Of a DNA stretch of 64,000 nucleotides, positions 36,045-43,299 are shown piece by piece (the first letter of the stretch is position 1; each line of letters opens with the position of its first letter). A program made the position numbers and the translations under genes. This DNA is from Micromonospora chalcea (GTDB taxonomy: Bacteria; Actinomycetota; Actinomycetes; Mycobacteriales; Micromonosporaceae), in the NCBI RefSeq assembly GCF_002926165.1, contig NZ_MAGP01000107.1, positions 20,353 to 84,352 of the forward strand, read 5' to 3'. The notes beneath the pieces are model-generated. The model saw only the letters and a program-made list of their open reading frames with translations. It did no database searches and was not told where the DNA came from.

Positions 36045-37660
36045 CGCGACTCACCCCCGTCGGCGTCGAGGATGTTGCGCAGCGCGTCCGGCAGCAGCGG
36101 CCCGCGACGCTGCCGGGGCAGTACCGGCCGGACCGGTTCCGGCGTCGACTCCCGGCCGACCTGGGCGAGGATGTCCGCAGCGTCGGCGGGAGCCGGGTAT
36201 TCGCGGGCGAGTTCGCGGATGTCCTCGTCGGTGACGTACGAAAAGCGGACCCGCATCGGTTCCGGGGTGCCGTCGAGGATCACGTACCCGACGCCCTTGG
36301 CCCATCGGGGCATCTGGTCGGCCAGTGCGCCCCGGTTGCGGGCGCCGTCGCCCAACACGAGGTCGACCTGAGCCGCCTCGGTGAGGCCGAGCGCGATGCG
36401 GGTCGGGAACAGATCCCGGAACGGCAGCACCTCCTTGCGGGGGTCCTGCAACGCGGCCACCACCAGGACGCCGACTCCAGCACCCTGCGACAACAGCAGC
36501 CCGAGCGAGCCAGCGATGCGCTTACGCAGCTCGACGTCTTGCAGGTACGCGGTGAGCGCGGCCATCTCGTCGATGACGACCACGACCAGGGGGTCCGCCT
36601 CGGTCGGGGTGTGCACCCGGACCCTGCCGGCGAGTCGGGTTTGCCTCTCTCGCATCACCGCCACGGCCTCGTCGAGGAGATCGGCCATGGCCTCGAAGGA
36701 CTTGCAGGCGAACCGGGCGAACAGTGGCCGGCCCATGGCGAACTCCATCCCGCCCTTGGGGTCGATCACCCATAGCCGGACCAGGCCCGAGGTGATGCCG
36801 CCGGCCAGCGCCCGGACCAGCGACCAGAGCACCGAGCCCTTGCCGGACCGGGTCGCCCCGCCGATGAGGACGTGCGTGGCGAGCAGGTGCAAGGACCAGG
36901 TGCCCAGGTCTTCCCGCCGCGCGAGGGGCAGAGCGGTGAGGTCCGGTACGGCCGGGGCGTCAAACGGCGCCACCACCGGCCGCAGGGCGTCGGTGCGGAC
37001 GAGGACCAGGTAGACCACAGTCGGCCGGTCCCGGAACCGCACCCGGTCCACCCACCCCAGCAGCAGCGCCCAGTAGCCGGTACGGGTCGTCGGGTCGTCG
37101 GGCCACTCGGAGTAGACCCGGGCGTGCCGCCGACCGAAGGCGTACGCGAGGTTCGCTGTGACCCGTTGGAAGTCGGCCGGGGTCTGCCCGCGGACCATGC
37201 GGATGGTCAGCACATCGAGGGCCTGATCTGAACGCACGCGCAGCAGCTCGGGCAGGACGGCGCGACGGTCGTACGTCTCGGCCAGGCCGCACAGAGTCAT
37301 GGCCTCGCGCCACGCCCGCCGGTAGACAAAGACCTGACGAAACCGGCCGAGCAGCGGCGCGGCGCACCACCGCCACCAGGACGCCTCATCGCGCCACCGC
37401 CACAGGGCCGACACCGCCGACGCCAGGACCAGCGGCACGACCAGGCCCGCCCAGCCGTAGTCGGCGTAGAGGACGACGGAGAGCACGACCAGGCCGACGG
37501 TGACCGGGTGGCGCAGGCACCACCAGCAGCCCCGGGCGAGCCAGCGCAGCACCAGGCCGAGCACGACCGCCCACATCGGCAGAACGAACCGCTTCGGCCG
37601 GACCACCAGCAGATCCCCGGCGGTCGTCAGCACCACCTCGCCACGCGGCCGGCGCATCAT
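36041..37660 (-). CDS. FtsK/SpoIIIE-type DNA translocase (TraSA-like)
   Basis: 539 aa from ATG 37660. Two N-terminal membrane segments (about 27-45 and 53-85), then a RecA-like motor with Walker A GGATRSGKGS (267-276) and Walker B LVVVVIDEM (358-366). This single protein moves double-stranded element DNA between mycelial cells in pSAM2-type conjugation. ATGA overlap with the Zn-ribbon peptide upstream; the longer open frame is non-coding. Confidence 0.92.
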   Translation of the reverse strand: MMRRPRGEVVLTTAGDLLVVRPKRFVLPMWAVVLGLVLRWLARGCWWCLRHPVTVGLVVLSVVLYADYGWAGLVVPLVLASAVSALWRWRDEASWWRWCAAPLLGRFRQVFVYRRAWREAMTLCGLAETYDRRAVLPELLRVRSDQALDVLTIRMVRGQTPADFQRVTANLAYAFGRRHARVYSEWPDDPTTRTGYWALLLGWVDRVRFRDRPTVVYLVLVRTDALRPVVAPFDAPAVPDLTALPLARREDLGTWSLHLLATHVLIGGATRSGKGSVLWSLVRALAGGITSGLVRLWVIDPKGGMEFAMGRPLFARFACKSFEAMADLLDEAVAVMRERQTRLAGRVRVHTPTEADPLVVVVIDEMAALTAYLQDVELRKRIAGSLGLLLSQGAGVGVLVVAALQDPRKEVLPFRDLFPTRIALGLTEAAQVDLVLGDGARNRGALADQMPRWAKGVGYVILDGTPEPMRVRFSYVTDEDIRELAREYPAPADAADILAQVGRESTPEPVRPVLPRQRRGPLLPDALRNILDADGGESR

Positions 37661-37839
37661 CGCGCACCCCGCTGCGACACGAACCGGCCCGACGCATCCC
37701 GGGCCGGAGGAAACGGGAGAACGAGCTGACCGACGCAGAGCGGGCAGCGGTCGGCCGCACCGCCAGCTGGGTCGAACCGGGACTGACACACGCCGCACCG
37801 AGGCTGGGCCGGGGCAGCCGAACGCCTACGCTTGAACAC
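37657..37839 (-). CDS. Small zinc-ribbon peptide
   Basis: 60 aa from GTG 37839 with GAGAGG upstream. Two pairs of cysteines (CGVC ... CPLC) about 18 residues apart suggest a zinc ribbon. Translationally coupled to tra (ATGA). May be a regulator or accessory of transfer; no family recognised. Confidence 0.6.
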   Translation of the reverse strand: MFKRRRSAAPAQPRCGVCQSRFDPAGGAADRCPLCVGQLVLPFPPARDASGRFVSQRGAR

Positions 37840-37931
37840 GTCACTACCTCTCTCGACAGAGCAGGGGGAAGAGACAGAGGGCGGGGCTGCCGTCCGCCAA
37901 GACCTGACAGCCCCGCCCCCACCCGATGCGG

Positions 37932-38327
37932 CTACGCCGCCGCCTTCTTGGCCACACCCGCCGGGGCCCGCATTCCGGTCGCCCGCAGCGAGTACGCCAT
38001 CCGGTTGTTGTTGGTCACATACGGCGTGACCGTCATGCCCTCGAACTCCACCGCCTCGAACGGGGCGCCCGTCGGCGGGACCGGCTGGTAGTCGGCGGAG
38101 ATCTTGACCGTCGTCTCCCGGGAGCGCTTGCCGAGCTCCGGGTCCAGGTCCATCACGCGGACCTGCCACACCCGCTGGCCGGTCAGCTTGTCCTTCGCCG
38201 GGCTACGCCGGCCGGTCTTCTCGTCGTAGTCCTCGACCTCACCCAGGGACTCGGGGACCAGGGCGCATCCCGCCGGGAACACGTCCTCGCAACGCACGGC
38301 GAACCTCGTACCGCCACGCAGAGCCAT
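37932..38327 (-). CDS. Pra-like activator of replication, integration and excision
   Basis: 131 aa: MALRGGTRFAVRCEDVFPAG, then RVWQVRVMDLDPELGKRSRE and SADYQPVPPTGAPFEAVEF. This resembles AICE proteins annotated as plasmid replication/integration/excision activators, whose pSAM2 prototype is Pra. CTGGAGG lies 8 nt before the ATG. Palindromes 19-72 nt upstream look like operators, fitting known repression of pra by a KorSA-type GntR. Confidence 0.7.
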   Translation of the reverse strand: MALRGGTRFAVRCEDVFPAGCALVPESLGEVEDYDEKTGRRSPAKDKLTGQRVWQVRVMDLDPELGKRSRETTVKISADYQPVPPTGAPFEAVEFEGMTVTPYVTNNNRMAYSLRATGMRAPAGVAKKAAA

Positions 38328-38345
38328 CGCTCAACCTCCAGGTTG

Positions 38346-38361
38346 TTGGCATGTCTGCCAA
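38346..38361. promoter_or_regulatory. Operator-like palindrome TTGGCA-tgtc-TGCCAA
   Basis: Perfect 6-bp arms with a 4-nt spacer, 19 nt upstream of the pra-like start, probably overlapping its promoter. Confidence 0.5.
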
Positions 38362-38384
38362 GTTGAGACTCCAAGGTAGACGGC

Positions 38385-38399
38385 ACTTGGCAGACAAGT
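38385..38399. promoter_or_regulatory. Operator-like site ACTTG-gcaga-CAAGT
   Basis: Same half-sites as the palindrome in front of the second gntR (ACTTG...AGACAAGT at 42249-42264). Likely binding site of one of the element's GntR proteins. Confidence 0.5.
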
Positions 38400-38558
38400 C
38401 AACGAGTGACCTCGTCGCGCCACAAAGGATGGTGAGGTTTTGCACCAATAAACCGCATTAGCACGCCAGGCCCAGCCCGGCGCCAGCGCCCAGCACGCTC
38501 GCCCGCCATCCAGCCAATGCCCGCCTTCCGCGATGCAAGCATCGACACCGTGCCTGCC

Positions 38559-38584
38559 GGCAAAATGCCACTAGGCATTTTGCC
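38559..38584. promoter_or_regulatory. 11-bp perfect palindrome GGCAAAATGCC-acta-GGCATTTTGCC
   Basis: AT-rich compared with its surroundings and followed by TGCCAATCGGCA (38596-38607). Lies between the divergent pra-like gene and the plus-strand genes, so it is a candidate operator for either direction. Confidence 0.5.
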
Positions 38585-38740
38585 AATTGAGACAATGCCA
38601 ATCGGCAAAGTGCCTATAGCGAATTCATAAATTGGCTCTTGCATTTCTTGTTCGGCTCGCTAGCATTTGATCGAGTGCCGGACAGGTCGGCACCCGCCGG
38701 GTTCTAGCCGGCAGACATAGGACTCAGATTGGAATCGAAG

Positions 38741-38851
38741 GTGGCTGAACTTCACTTCACGCTGAAGGTGCCAGCGCAGGTCTCGGTGCAGGTAATCGTG
38801 GTGATCTTGGTGGTGGTTGGGCTCAGCGGATGGACACTGGAAGCCCTTTGA
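38741..38851 (+). CDS. Possible 36-aa membrane peptide
   Basis: GTG start, MAELHFTLKVPAQVSVQVIV followed by VILVVVGLSGWTLEAL, a single membrane segment. A weak GGAATCGAAG precedes it. It stands alone ahead of a small hypothetical gene. Low confidence; no family known to me. Confidence 0.4.
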   Translation: MAELHFTLKVPAQVSVQVIVVILVVVGLSGWTLEAL

Positions 38852-38907
38852 TCCTCGGGGCGAAGCCTCAGCGAATAAGGTGCCCACTTCGCGGGCAACC
38901 GGCCTAC

Positions 38908-39357
38908 ATGGCACATGAACAGCGAAGTAGCGCCCTCGGCCAGGACCATTCAAGGACCGCTGCCCTCGATGACAAGACCGTTGAAGCGTTGGGCGAGCTG
39001 AGCAAGGCACTTGAGACCATCCATCGGGTCCGAGGGCACCTGTATTCCGCACACCAGCTCGTCGGCGGGGCGGATCTCACTCTCGACCGGGTGGTGAAGC
39101 TACTCCGCGAGGTGGGGCACGACGAGATGGCCAACCGGGTCGAGCATGAGCTGTTAGGCCGCAACCTGCTACCCGGCCGTTGGACGTTCCAGATCGTGGA
39201 GGAGTTCGACGACGGCTACTACGCGGCGTTCCAAGAGATCGAGCGGGACGCACGGGAGAAGCTAGCCGGCGGCCGGCGGCACATCTACGAAGCGGAAATG
39301 AAGGAGCGGCGGCGCACCCACGGCATGCCGGGGCACGAGGCTACGCCAGAGGAGTGA
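38908..39357 (+). CDS. Hypothetical AICE protein, coiled-coil-like
   Basis: 149 aa from ATG 38908; an ATG at 38830 would add 26 residues and neither has a strong ribosome site. Central part LSKALETIHRVRGHLYSAHQ and REVGHDEMANRVEHELLG is helical, and the end is very acidic/basic (KERRRTHGMPGHEATPEE). Convergent with the glycosyltransferase gene, overlapping its 3' end by 17 nt. Unknown function. Confidence 0.65.
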   Translation: MAHEQRSSALGQDHSRTAALDDKTVEALGELSKALETIHRVRGHLYSAHQLVGGADLTLDRVVKLLREVGHDEMANRVEHELLGRNLLPGRWTFQIVEEFDDGYYAAFQEIERDAREKLAGGRRHIYEAEMKERRRTHGMPGHEATPEE

Positions 39358-40117
39358 GCGGGAGACCGTTCGGCAGCATCGAGGCCAGGGCGTTGGCTCT
39401 GGCCTCGATGATCCTCATTCGAGCCTGATACTCGGCCGGTTCGCGATGCGCGGCCTGGCTGGTCACCTGACCGGGCCATTTGCGGTAGAGCAGGCCGTAC
39501 TCCCGGGTGAAGTACCCGGCGCTGACGGCGCTGGCAGCGAGCAGCAGGCCCGTGTCCTCGGAGGCGGGGAGCGCCATCCAGCCGCCCAGGGCGAAGACGA
39601 GATCCCGCCGTAGGCACAGAGTCGCCGGGTGCACTGATGCGCGGTAGTCGTTGGCTTGCCAGAACGACAGGACCTCACCGCGGTCGACGACTCCGCCGTC
39701 TGGGTCCTTGTCCCATCCGGCGGTCGATCCGTCGGGCAGCAGGTCGAGTACCCGCGAGGTGGTCCAGCCGATGTGCGGGTGCGCGTCGAACGCGGCGATG
39801 TCTCGGGCGAGCGCGCCGAGTGTCAACTGGTCGTCAGCGTCCAGGACCTTGATGAGGTCACCGGAGACCCGGGAAAGGGCGAGGGTACGGGCGACGCCAG
39901 GCCCACCGGGACGGCCGGTGCCGAGACTGATCCGGGGATCGTCGGGCAGCACTTCAACCAGGGCGCCGGTCTGCCCGTCCTCTTGGACGAGCCATTGCCA
40001 GTCCCACCCGGCCGGCATTTCCTGCTTGGCCAACGACTCGTAGGCGCCAGCAAGATGCTCGATGCTGGGCGCGTGGACCGGAGTGATGACCGAGACGAGC
40101 TGCGTCAAGTCTTCCAC
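39341..40117 (-). CDS. Family 2 glycosyltransferase
   Basis: 258 aa from GTG 40117. N-terminal VSVITPVHAPSIEHLAGAYE, donor-binding DxD in KVLDADDQL, and an acceptor-side ASEDTGLLL are typical of GT-A family 2 enzymes. No membrane segment. It starts 13 nt inside the upstream gntR, so the two are co-expressed. GT2 genes beside gntR occur in other AICEs; the acceptor is unknown. Confidence 0.82.
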   Translation of the reverse strand: MEDLTQLVSVITPVHAPSIEHLAGAYESLAKQEMPAGWDWQWLVQEDGQTGALVEVLPDDPRISLGTGRPGGPGVARTLALSRVSGDLIKVLDADDQLTLGALARDIAAFDAHPHIGWTTSRVLDLLPDGSTAGWDKDPDGGVVDRGEVLSFWQANDYRASVHPATLCLRRDLVFALGGWMALPASEDTGLLLAASAVSAGYFTREYGLLYRKWPGQVTSQAAHREPAEYQARMRIIEARANALASMLPNGLPLTPLA

Positions 40118-40926
40118 CGCTGGAGCTTGTGGGAGTAGACAAGCTCCGTCCGGTCACCCGGCATCACCACGTCGGCAACCTCGACGACCCGCCCTGTGGT
40201 GTCGACCGAGGTCTTCCGCACGGTGAGCACGGAGACGCCCGGGTCGATGTCCAGCAGTTCGGCCTCATCCGGGGACGGCGGACGCGCACGGATCTCGTCG
40301 TCGATCCGGTCCAGCTCGATGCCGAGCGTGTAGAGCTGGTGCTGTGTGCCGCCGGGCCATGGTTCCTTGCTCTCGTCGAGCAGGTCCGGGTTCGCGGCAA
40401 CCAGTTCGTACGGCAGGTAGGAGTACGACACGGTCAGCGGCGCGCTCTCGCGTCGGGAGGAAGTCCAGTAGACCCGGCGCAGCAGCGGCGTGCCCGGCTC
40501 GACCTGCAAGGCCGCCGCCATCTCCGCATCCGCCTCCACCCGGGAGTACTCGGCGTGGAACTTCAGGTCATCGACGGTCAGGCCGGTATCGTGCTCGGTG
40601 GCGCCGGTCTTCAGCCGCTCGTCCTCGTCGAGCAGGACCCGGTCCTTCTCCCACTGGTACCGCTCGCTGTTGCGACGGCGTACCCGCTGGCGCGGTGCCC
40701 GGACGTAGGTACCGCGCCCCTGCTCGGCCCGGACCAGACCCCATTCCCGGAGCTGCCGGATGGCGTTGCGGACGCTGGTGCGGGAGAGGCCGGACGACTC
40801 GGCCAGCTCGGTTTCGCTCGGCATCAGGGTGCCCGGCGCCATCTCTCCGGACATAATCTTTACCCGCAACTCCTCCGCGAGTTGCAGGTAGCGAGGGCGC
40901 CAGTCCCGGCCATGCACACCGGCCAC
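40105..40926 (-). CDS. GntR-family regulator (KorSA-like)
   Basis: 273 aa from GTG 40926, chosen because AGGGGG lies 4 nt upstream; ATG 40971 and ATG 41079 are alternatives. The winged HTH (YLQLAEELRVKIMSGEMAPG, then SRTSVRNAIRQLREWGLV) is followed by a full UTRA effector domain (HAEYSRVEADAEMAAALQVE onward). In pSAM2 the GntR protein KorSA represses pra, so a similar role is likely here. Confidence 0.85.
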   Translation of the reverse strand: MAGVHGRDWRPRYLQLAEELRVKIMSGEMAPGTLMPSETELAESSGLSRTSVRNAIRQLREWGLVRAEQGRGTYVRAPRQRVRRRNSERYQWEKDRVLLDEDERLKTGATEHDTGLTVDDLKFHAEYSRVEADAEMAAALQVEPGTPLLRRVYWTSSRRESAPLTVSYSYLPYELVAANPDLLDESKEPWPGGTQHQLYTLGIELDRIDDEIRARPPSPDEAELLDIDPGVSVLTVRKTSVDTTGRVVEVADVVMPGDRTELVYSHKLQRWKT

Positions 40927-41075
40927 CGTACCCCCTAGACGTTCCAACGTCTGCCAGGTGGTCCCGCCCATCGGCCGTTGGGGAACCGGAGGGACCGTTA
41001 CCGCTGCTCGCGGTAGCTGCCCACGACGATGGCCAGGAGTACGGGGAACGGCGAGGCCCCGACGGCTGCCGGAGT

Positions 41076-41408
41076 TCATCGCGTCTCCCCCGTCCGCTGG
41101 CGCTGACTGATCGGTGCTCGCATCACGTCACGGGCGCGTGTCAGCTCGTCGATCAGTCGGTCGAGCTGCGGCGCCGAGAGGAGCACGGTTTGCGTCGCGC
41201 CGTAGCGGGTCGCGTCGAGCTTGACGGCCAGGTCCCGACGCGCGAACCGGTCGATGAGGAGCTGAAGGCTGACCCAGCCGGTTCGCTCCCGGCCGATGGT
41301 GGCGATGAAGCCGCGGTGCATCGGGTCGTTCGGTCCGCAGCCCCGGCACCATCCCGGGCATGTGACCGACGGCGGGGCACTCTCGGTCATGGGCAGGCCC
41401 TCACTCAT
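41076..41408 (-). CDS. Small protein with CPGWC motif
   Basis: 110 aa containing TCPGWCRGCGPNDPMHRGF and a C-terminal helix SAPQLDRLIDELTRARDV. Its layout matches the neighbour upstream (PGWC, beta-rich middle, then LSxPQ helix), so they look like diverged paralogues. Common in AICEs; function unknown. Overlaps the next frame by ATGA if gntR starts at 41079. Confidence 0.72.
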   Translation of the reverse strand: MSEGLPMTESAPPSVTCPGWCRGCGPNDPMHRGFIATIGRERTGWVSLQLLIDRFARRDLAVKLDATRYGATQTVLLSAPQLDRLIDELTRARDVMRAPISQRQRTGETR

Positions 41409-41733
41409 CGTTGGCTCCCTGGTCGCCGCCGGCCTGCTTCAACAGATCGCGCAGATGCTTGACCAGTTCGGCCACCTGGGGCAGCGACATCTCTGCCCAG
41501 CCGTTCCCTGTCCGGCACCACGAGTGCACAGCGACCAACGGCGCCGTGGCGTCAGCACCGATGAGGTAGGTGACGACGGCTCCGCTCGACCGGACGTCAC
41601 CGATCCGGAACATCGATCCTCGGTGACGCCGGGCCATGTGCGCCATCAACGGCGGCACCAAGTGGCCGCAGCGATCCGGCGCGCACCAGCCCGGGTGACT
41701 CGTGATCCGGTTCGGATTGTTCGTCCGCCTCAT
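41401..41733 (-). CDS. Small protein with HPGWC motif (paralogue of neighbour)
   Basis: 110 aa: ITSHPGWCAPDRCGHLVPPL near the N-terminus, a beta-rich middle (GAVVTYLIGADATAPLVAVH), and EMSLPQVAELVKHLRDLLKQ at the end. Overlaps the downstream paralogue by 8 nt and the upstream small gene by ATGA. Unknown function. Confidence 0.72.
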   Translation of the reverse strand: MRRTNNPNRITSHPGWCAPDRCGHLVPPLMAHMARRHRGSMFRIGDVRSSGAVVTYLIGADATAPLVAVHSWCRTGNGWAEMSLPQVAELVKHLRDLLKQAGGDQGANDE

Positions 41734-41963
41734 CGCGGCCACCGCCCACCATTGGCCCGGTAGGACTGCGCCAGCGTCATCAATGGCGCGTACCGCAGCG
41801 TGGGCAACTCCCGGGTCGGCCCCGCACCCCACCAGTACGTCGGTACGGTATTGGTTGGCGGGCGCCGCATCGGCGAGACGTTGCTGTCGGTGGCCGCAGC
41901 CGGCGGACGCTTCCAGGACCACCAGGACGAGAACCAACCGCGCCGACGATGAGAGCCGGACAT
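41730..41963 (-). CDS. Small basic protein upstream of PGWC pair
   Basis: 77 aa, MSGSHRRRGWFSSWWSWKRP start, ending RELPTLRYAPLMTLAQSYRA. GGAGG lies 5 nt before the ATG and the stop overlaps the next gene (ATGA). Trp- and Arg-rich. No family recognised. Confidence 0.58.
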   Translation of the reverse strand: MSGSHRRRGWFSSWWSWKRPPAAATDSNVSPMRRPPTNTVPTYWWGAGPTRELPTLRYAPLMTLAQSYRANGGRWPR

Positions 41964-42282
41964 CGCACCTCCACAGGTAGGCGGGGCCGGTGGCGAGCCA
42001 CGGAGGAATGCAGCCAGCCACCGGCCCGGATGAAGGCACGGCGCACCGTCCGACATAGGGTCGGGTATCGCCGAGCCAACTTGTACGCGCGGCTACCGCA
42101 ACCGGTCCGACAGGACGCCGCGCGTCAGGTGCGACCAGGGCCAGCGCGGCACCACCCCTGATACGAACCGTCACCCTGGCCGCACACCGGGAAACGTACC
42201 TACAACTGGACGTGTTGTCCATACGTCGAAACGGGTCACTTGGTTGGCACTTGGTAAGACAAGTGCCAGGTACGGTGTACCC
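41964..42282. promoter_or_regulatory. Divergent promoter region, no gene
   Basis: 319 bases between the minus-strand regulator cluster and the plus-strand second gntR. It must hold both promoters and contains the 24-bp palindrome at 42245-42268. Confidence 0.5.
42245..42268. promoter_or_regulatory. GntR operator palindrome TGGCACTTG-gtaaga-CAAGTGCCA
   Basis: Perfect 9-bp arms, 6-nt spacer, 15 nt upstream of the second gntR start. It shares ACTTG...AGACAAGT with the site in front of pra. Autoregulation of the gntR gene is the simplest reading. Confidence 0.65.
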
Positions 42283-42702
42283 GTGCCCACCCCGCACTAC
42301 GGACAGCCCCGCTACCGCGTCATCGCTGACGAACTGAGACGGCGCATCGAGAGCAGGGCCATCCCGTCGGGGAGCCTCTTGCCGGCGGAGAGCGCGCTTA
42401 CCACTGAGTTCCGGGCAAGTCGCGGAACAATCCGCCAAGCCATCGCCGTCTTGCGGGATGAGGGCTTGGTCGCGACCGAACACGGCCGCGGCACATACGC
42501 CAACCCATATCGCCCCGACGGACCAGGCGAAGAACCCAAGATTGAGACACGAGAGCGCCAGGTGGCGGCAGATCCGGAGCTTGCAGCGCTCTTCGCTGTC
42601 GAGGTAGGTGCAGCCCTGGTCGAACAACAAAACGTCACTCTGACAAATGGAGCCGTCGGCGCGGTCGTCAGGATCTATCGGCTACCTGGGGCAAGGCAGT
42701 AG
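42283..42702 (+). CDS. Short GntR-family regulator
   Basis: 139 aa from GTG 42283 (MPTPHYGQPRYRVIADELRR). The winged HTH is complete (SALTTEFRASRGTIRQAIAV, then LRDEGLVATEHGRGTYANPY), but the effector part is only about 50 residues (ERQVAADPELAALFAVEVGA onward), much shorter than a full UTRA domain. Divergent from the main regulator cluster; probably autoregulated through the palindrome at its promoter. Confidence 0.82.
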   Translation: MPTPHYGQPRYRVIADELRRRIESRAIPSGSLLPAESALTTEFRASRGTIRQAIAVLRDEGLVATEHGRGTYANPYRPDGPGEEPKIETRERQVAADPELAALFAVEVGAALVEQQNVTLTNGAVGAVVRIYRLPGARQ

Positions 42703-43299
42703 AGCAAGACAGTAGATTCTTTGCGCACTTTCAATACCTCTTCAAGGCGGCCCTTGGCGGGCCGCACGCGCCGCCCCCTGGGCGCGCCGGCCGCTGCCGC
42801 TGTCGCTCTGCGGCCGTCGCGCCGGATGCCCGGCGGCTGGCGCGGAGGGCGGGGAGCCCGGTGGGCCGCTGCAGAACGACAGGCCGTTGACCGGTAAGTG
42901 CGTGGGCCGGCAGCCGGCCGGGGCGCGCGGCCAGGAGTCCGCGCGGGCGTAGGGAGCGGACGCCGGCCGCGTGGGCGAGCTGGCGGCGGTCGCGGGGTTG
43001 CGGTTAGTGCGCCTCCGGCGAGGGAGCTCCGGCTCCGGGATGGCCAGGGCTCCGTCGGCTGGTCACGGTCCGAGGGTGGTTGCGGTAGGCCATCCCGCCT
43101 GGCATCGACCCGGGCAAGCCGAGCAGACCACCGCCCGACCCGCCAGCGTCCGAACCTGTGTCAAGTCCGCTTGACGTGGCGGGCCGGGCGGCGGCCCGCT
43201 CCCCAGACGGGCGGGTCGATGGCATACGGGATGGCGGCTGGGAGCGGGTTCCCCACCGCAGGTAGGCGGAGTCGGACCCAATGCCCTATCTTTGGCTGC
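42703..43299. other. GC-rich gap between AICE backbone and cargo, no gene
   Basis: 597 bases. The first 450 are extremely GC-rich, after which GC falls toward the cargo gene. Open frames here are upstream extensions of the pentapeptide-repeat gene and have shadow composition. It may hold the transfer locus (clt) or simply mark the cargo insertion point; no clear structure was seen. Confidence 0.4.

Noticed and set aside
38340..38620. CRISPR-like repeats near 38.4-38.6 kb
   Set aside because: Short inverted repeats with unequal spacing, not direct repeats with unique spacers; no cas genes.
38399..38644. 81-aa minus-strand frame with repeated IGxxPxGI
   Set aside because: The repeats come from the palindromic TGCC/GGCA operator cluster; regulatory DNA is the better explanation.
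42898..43299. N-terminal extension of the pentapeptide-repeat protein
   Set aside because: Very GC-rich, low-complexity and without a ribosome site; the ATG at 43300 is followed directly by a membrane segment.
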